Origin: an uncultured Clostridia bacterium
Lineage (GTDB): Bacteria; Bacillota; Clostridia; TANB77; CAG-465
DNA: 54,022 nt
NCBI GenBank assembly: GCA_944387385.1
Contig: CALXES010000010.1
Location: 1 to 54,022, forward strand
Reading direction: 5' to 3'
How positions within the stretch are numbered: the stretch's first letter is position 1; each line of letters opens with the position of its first letter. The notes under the pieces were generated by a model. The model ran no database searches and was not told the origin of the DNA. It saw nothing but the letters and a program-made list of their open reading frames with translations. Made by a program: the position numbers and the translations under genes. Positions 50,461 to 54,022 of the stretch are shown here, one piece after another.

Positions 50461-51211
50461 CTATAAATATAATTGGATTAAGTCCACTACTTGCACTTTC
50501 ACTTTTTCTTACTTCAAAGTGAAGGTGATGACCTTCAGTATCCATTATTCCAGCTCTTTTCTGAGGATCTCCTCCTTCTAAAGCTATTACTTGATTTTGA
50601 TATACGTATTGTCCGTTTGTAACATTTATTACAGATAAATTAGCATAGTATGTGTAAATAGTCATACCATTTATTTGATGCTCTATTAAAATTTCATTTC
50701 CATATTTATCACTATATCCAATATGTTTTACATATCCATTTGCTGCAGCATAAATGTTTCCAGGATATTCATCACAGGCAATGTCAATTCCTTTATGTGC
50801 AAGATCATAGTGGCAAGTAATTAATCCGTCTGCTGGAGTTACCATGGTGTTGCTACAATTTTTGTAGTACTTTGCACCTATTGCATATGTTAAAGAATCT
50901 AAAAGATTAATTTCTTCTATAGAATTATTATTTAGTTGCTCATAATAATCTCTTTTTTCATCTAATTTTGCTCTTAAAAAAGATATAGGTTTTATTATGT
51001 ATAATAAAAGTATAATAAGTAAAATAGATAATATTTTTTTATTAAATATGGTTGTTTTAGTGCTAGAAATGAACTTTTTTAACTTCTTATTATGTTTGTT
51101 TGTTTTAAAATTACTTCTTTTACTACTTTGATTTTTATTTTCGTTTGTTTTTACTTCTTCTGCATCTTCAAAAGATCCAATATAAGTTACTTCATCATCC
51201 ATACTATTCAT
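50456..51211 (-). CDS. membrane-anchored M23 (LytM-type) peptidase
   Basis: The 251-residue protein has a basic N-terminal region of about 50 residues, one membrane helix at about 52-72, and an M23 domain at about 125-250. Zinc ligands are in 'HKGIDIACDEYPG' (H and D) and 'GHHLHFEVRKS' (HxH), so it should be an active peptidoglycan endopeptidase. The layout is that of SpoIIQ-type proteins, but a spore role is not shown. The ATG overlaps the stop of the pentapeptide gene upstream, so both are coupled; a second ATG three codons later is possible. Confidence 0.9.
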   Translation of the reverse strand: MNSMDDEVTYIGSFEDAEEVKTNENKNQSSKRSNFKTNKHNKKLKKFISSTKTTIFNKKILSILLIILLLYIIKPISFLRAKLDEKRDYYEQLNNNSIEEINLLDSLTYAIGAKYYKNCSNTMVTPADGLITCHYDLAHKGIDIACDEYPGNIYAAANGYVKHIGYSDKYGNEILIEHQINGMTIYTYYANLSVINVTNGQYVYQNQVIALEGGDPQKRAGIMDTEGHHLHFEVRKSESASSGLNPIIFID

Positions 51212-51839
51212 CAATAATTGTTATTCCTAAAAGGTGAATAAAAGAGAGACTTTGTTCACTAGTTAGAATAACACCCCTTATATCTTTAGCATATGTTATT
51301 ATTCCTGATATATTACAAGTTCTTAAATCTAAACCATTCATACTTGTATTACTAAAGTTAGCAGAAGACAAGTCACAATTAGTAAATTCAAGATTTCTAA
51401 ATGTAATGTTTGAAAATAAAGAATTTTTTAAAGAGCAATTTTTAAACTCTGTGTTTGAAAAACGTCCATCATCAAATACTATATCATTTTGAATACAATC
51501 CATAAAACTTACATTATCTATATAAGAACTATTTAATATTGTATTATTCATTTTACAATTTATAAATGTAATTCTTTTAAGAGTAGACTTTTCAAGATTA
51601 ACTCCAGTAAAATCACAGTTTTCAAATATTATATCACTAAAGTCAGCTTTACTAAGGATTGAACCAATAAAAGAAACATTTTTTATCTTACAGTTAGTCA
51701 TTACTAATTCATCAATAGACACATCACTTAAAGTGTCATCTTGAACAATACAGTTTTTTACTGTATCATTTAATTCAAGATATTCTTTTAATTCATATAA
51801 TATATCTAATGAATCGGATATTCTTGGTGCAGAAATCAT
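51204..51839 (-). CDS. pentapeptide-repeat protein
   Basis: Residues about 30-185 of this 211-residue protein are tandem five-residue repeats of the A(D/N)LxX type, for example 'LSKADFSDIIFENCDFTGVN' and 'SLFSNITFRNLEFTNCDLSS', forming a right-handed beta-helix. Short non-repeat ends cap it. Several repeats carry Cys. Qnr and MfpA proteins of this fold mimic DNA and bind gyrase, but that cannot be claimed here. AAGGAGG precedes the ATG. Coupling to the M23 peptidase hints at a cell-surface or division-related pairing. Confidence 0.88.
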   Translation of the reverse strand: MISAPRISDSLDILYELKEYLELNDTVKNCIVQDDTLSDVSIDELVMTNCKIKNVSFIGSILSKADFSDIIFENCDFTGVNLEKSTLKRITFINCKMNNTILNSSYIDNVSFMDCIQNDIVFDDGRFSNTEFKNCSLKNSLFSNITFRNLEFTNCDLSSANFSNTSMNGLDLRTCNISGIITYAKDIRGVILTSEQSLSFIHLLGITIIDE

Positions 51840-51984
51840 AATAATTCCTCCTTTATTTATATAAGTATATAGATTTTTTGCCCGTTTGTCAAATTATATA
51901 AATTTATTTTGAAAAAAGTAGAATTAATTTTTATTTTATAGTATAATCATTAAAAGAAGTAATCTATATTTTAGGGGGAAAAAT

Positions 51985-52866
51985 ATGGAACTTAATAGGA
52001 AGGTTGAGAAGACTTTAACTAGAGAACAAAAGGTAAAGTTTCAAAGAGATAATGGTAAATTTAAGCTATTAAATAACATAGTAATATTACCAGTAATAAC
52101 TGTTTTACTTGGAATATATTTAGAGTCTATTATTATTGTTAGCATTAGTATTGTTTGTATAATCGCCTTTTTAATATGCAAAATATTTTCATTTAGTAGA
52201 AAAAATATAATTTTTGAAGAGGTTATTATTCCAACTGTTTTAAAAGAGAAATTTGAGAATGTTTCATATATAGATGATAGCATATCTGTAGATGAAGATT
52301 TTAAAAAATCTAAAATTATTCCAACATATGATAAGATAGATGTTAATAAGTCATATGTAATTCGTAAAGAAAAATATATAATAAATTTGTCTACTATTAT
52401 TGTAAATAAATTAAATATAGAAGAAAGCGATGGGGTAGTAGACAAGGAATTAGAAGAAAAATTTAATGGGATTTTTATTTCAGTTAAATTACCTGTGAAG
52501 TCAACTACTAATTTTATTGTTTTAGATAAAAACTTAAAAATAGATGATTCAAGTAAAGTAAAAATAACAAATTATGAATTTGATAAAGTATATAATGTAT
52601 ATTCGGATAAACAAGTTGAGGTAAGAGGAATACTATCTGCTGGAATAATGGCAAGAATACTTGAATTTAACAGTAAGGCCAATAATATTATTAGTTTTTC
52701 AATATGTGAAGATATGCTATATATAGCTGTTCAAGATAGTGACTTTTTAAAATTTAATGGTAAGGGTAGATTATATGTTGATGAGGAGAAAGCTAAAAGG
52801 GATTTAGAACTACTTGAAATATTAGATATGTTTGTTACTTACTTTATTAATATGTTTGAAAAATAA
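51985..52866 (+). CDS. membrane protein with large polar domain, DUF3137-like
   Basis: The 293-residue protein has two adjacent membrane helices at about 29-46 and 49-68 and then a polar domain to the C-terminus. 'IFEEVIIPTVLKEKFENVSY' near 75 and 'VYNVYSDKQVEVRGILSAGI' near 200 resemble the DUF3137 pattern. Function unknown. GGGGGA lies eight bases before the ATG. Convergent with the OapA-like gene, with a shared terminator. Confidence 0.68.
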   Translation: MELNRKVEKTLTREQKVKFQRDNGKFKLLNNIVILPVITVLLGIYLESIIIVSISIVCIIAFLICKIFSFSRKNIIFEEVIIPTVLKEKFENVSYIDDSISVDEDFKKSKIIPTYDKIDVNKSYVIRKEKYIINLSTIIVNKLNIEESDGVVDKELEEKFNGIFISVKLPVKSTTNFIVLDKNLKIDDSSKVKITNYEFDKVYNVYSDKQVEVRGILSAGIMARILEFNSKANNIISFSICEDMLYIAVQDSDFLKFNGKGRLYVDEEKAKRDLELLEILDMFVTYFINMFEK

Positions 52867-52906
52867 AAAAGCTATTAGGATTAAAAATCTAATAGCTTTT
52901 ATTTTT
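52862..52906. terminator. shared terminator of the DUF3137-like and OapA-like genes
   Basis: AAAAGCTATTAG/CTAATAGCTTTT pairs over 12 bases and has A and T runs on both sides. Confidence 0.9.
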
Positions 52907-53456
52907 GCTTTTTTCCTTTAAAATTAAAAATGTTAACAATTTTAGTAAATTTATCAACTATTTGTGCACTGTGTTCTTGGGCTACTAATTTAAATTTAGC
53001 TTTACCACCTATTGTTAGTGCTGCAACTATTGCACTTATTATTACTTGAAAATCAAAATTCATATTATAATGCTCAGTTATTTTCATTGATATAATTGCG
53101 CCAATACCACCACTGAGTATACCACATACATCTCCAATCACGTCATTACATACGCTTGATACTTTAGGTGCATTTCGTATTAGCTTAATTGATGTTTTAG
53201 CTCCGTTTATTTTTTTACTTGCTTTTGCATGGAAATTCTTTTCTTCAGCAATTGTAACAGCCATACCTACCATATCAAAAATTATACCTACTGCAATTAC
53301 CAAAAGTAGAATTAGAATAGCTATAGGTATTGGTAAATAATTTAACGTTGATGTAGTTAAAAAAGAAAATATTATTGAAAGAGAAAAAGAAAGTATTGAA
53401 ACAGTTATGACCCATTTCTTCGACGAGTCTTTTTCTTTATCTTCTTTTGATTTCAT
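52899..53456 (-). CDS. OapA-like (OLE-associated) membrane protein
   Basis: The 185-residue protein is small with four likely membrane helices (about 14-36, 43-64, 103-122, 127-146). Between helices 2 and 3 is 'IIFDMVGMAVTIAEEKNFHA', which resembles the core of DUF21/CNNM proteins and the pattern I know for OapA; 'KVSSVCNDVIGDVCGILSGG' follows. Basic residues at both ends could touch RNA. OapA binds OLE RNA at the membrane. Here the gene lies directly downstream of a 560-base structured non-coding region on the same strand, as in known ole-oapA loci. AAGGAG is 13 bases from ATG. Confidence 0.75.
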   Translation of the reverse strand: MKSKEDKEKDSSKKWVITVSILSFSLSIIFSFLTTSTLNYLPIPIAILILLLVIAVGIIFDMVGMAVTIAEEKNFHAKASKKINGAKTSIKLIRNAPKVSSVCNDVIGDVCGILSGGIGAIISMKITEHYNMNFDFQVIISAIVAALTIGGKAKFKLVAQEHSAQIVDKFTKIVNIFNFKGKKQK

Positions 53457-53464
53457 ATTGAGTT

Positions 53465-54022
53465 ATATCTCTCCTTAAAATATAAATTTAGATGGTAATT
53501 TTTTAAGTAAATACTATGGTTTAGGTCCAGTAGAATTTCTCTATTTCTTACTAAACATTACTATTTAGCTGTTTACATTTAAAAGAAATACTTTTTAGTC
53601 ACCTTAAAAAGAACTGGATCACCACTTAAGTCCATACTTTAATCCTTAAAAAATCTTATTCTTTTTAGAATAAACATTCTAGAAGTTTTCCTTTGGTGTG
53701 CACTTGTACAATTATTAGTCTCTTTTGCAGAAATAATTTCATTATCAGATAAAAAATATATATGGCCATACACATTTTTTGTCTTTTAATTGATAAATCC
53801 CGATATTACCACTCAAGACAGGCTACGCTACATATTGTGTCTTGGCACTTTATGTAGGTTATACTAGATAAAGCTATCATCATATTTAGAATCATCTAGC
53901 CTCAGCGAAAATAGGAGAAGTACTATATGCCGTTATAATATTTCCTATATTCTTTACTCCCTGAACACACGCAAAACTGGGCGTTTCGCGCATAAACAAG
54001 AAACTTCATCGGTATGCCTTTT
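53465..54022 (-). ncRNA. ole: probable OLE RNA, 5' end beyond the window
   Basis: The stretch has no ORF and lies immediately upstream of the OapA-like gene on the minus strand. It is dense in helices: a 15-bp hairpin at 53751-53780 with two G-U pairs, CGCGAAAC/GTTTTGCG (53970-53990, one G-U), CTAGAT/ATCTAG (53864-53899), ATAGGA/TCCTAT (53911-53948) and two crossing 7-bp helices at 53814-53857. All wobbles pair only in the minus-strand RNA. OLE RNAs are about 600 nt, so the 5' end is probably just right of the window. The call rests on position, size, partner gene and structure; I did not align it to the known consensus. Confidence 0.7.

Noticed and set aside
53465-54022. RNase P RNA or group I intron in the right-edge region
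   Set aside because: CTAGATGATT recalls one RNase P block, but the GAGGAAAGTCC block and others are missing; no intron core motifs were seen.
1-54022. mobile elements, phage genes or CRISPR arrays
   Set aside because: No transposase, integrase, phage structural gene or regularly spaced repeat was found.

Overview
The window is very AT-rich and reads as a chromosomal segment of a low-GC Firmicute, most likely an anaerobic member of the Clostridia. The main reasons are strong AGGAGG ribosome sites, sigma-A promoters with 17-base spacers, T-box and SAM-I leaders, TGA used as a stop, and fermentative genes (adhE, D-lactate dehydrogenase, acyl-ACP thioesterase). I see no insertion sequence, prophage, integrase or CRISPR array. 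Gene order is dense, with many convergent pairs that share bidirectional terminators.

Layout. 1-3.9 kb: the 3' end of an unidentified RNA, two small hypotheticals, then ilvB-ilvN behind a branched-chain leader peptide and attenuator. 4.5-9.8 kb: an operon acpS-metG-lepB-holB-ricT-like-ferredoxin. 9.9-11.2 kb: a HipA/CtkA-like kinase gene with a small partner. 11.3-15.7 kb: a 57-residue membrane peptide, a secreted repeat protein, and T-box-controlled valS with a two-helix membrane protein. 15.9-19.3 kb: two paralogous acidic-tailed membrane proteins, a structured non-coding stretch, and a convergent tRNA-like transcript. 19.3-24.1 kb: a PflX-type radical SAM protein, dapF (ribosome site inside a terminator hairpin), a NUDIX hydrolase and four small single-gene units. 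24.3-33.5 kb: mutarotase-like protein, metK under a SAM-I riboswitch, a DnaQ-type exonuclease with GrpB, a Cys-rich mini-protein with a peroxiredoxin, a CmpB-type membrane protein, adhE, and a 2H phosphoesterase. 33.5-36.6 kb: argG-argH behind an Arg T-box followed by a peptide ending in four arginines. 36.6-44.3 kb: two identical tRNA-Leu genes, tRNA-Glu, an atypical ROK protein, two HD proteins, a GH25-LysM lysozyme, ldhA, a D,D-carboxypeptidase and a thioesterase. 44.4-53.5 kb: hemolysin III, tyrS, YqeG-like phosphatase, prepilin peptidase, U32 peptidase, a CNNM/MpfA-like protein, an M23 peptidase with a pentapeptide-repeat protein, a DUF3137-like protein and an OapA-like membrane protein.

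The most notable region is the right edge. About 560 bases directly upstream of the OapA-like gene carry no ORF but contain many paired segments whose G-U wobbles make sense only for minus-strand RNA. This position and size match OLE RNA, the large ornate RNA of some Firmicutes that works with OapA at the membrane. A CNNM/MpfA-type gene of Mg2+ homeostasis lies a few kilobases away. Control of amino-acid genes is strongly RNA-based here: the ilv attenuator, T-boxes for Val and Arg, a SAM-I switch, and the hairpin-embedded dapF start.
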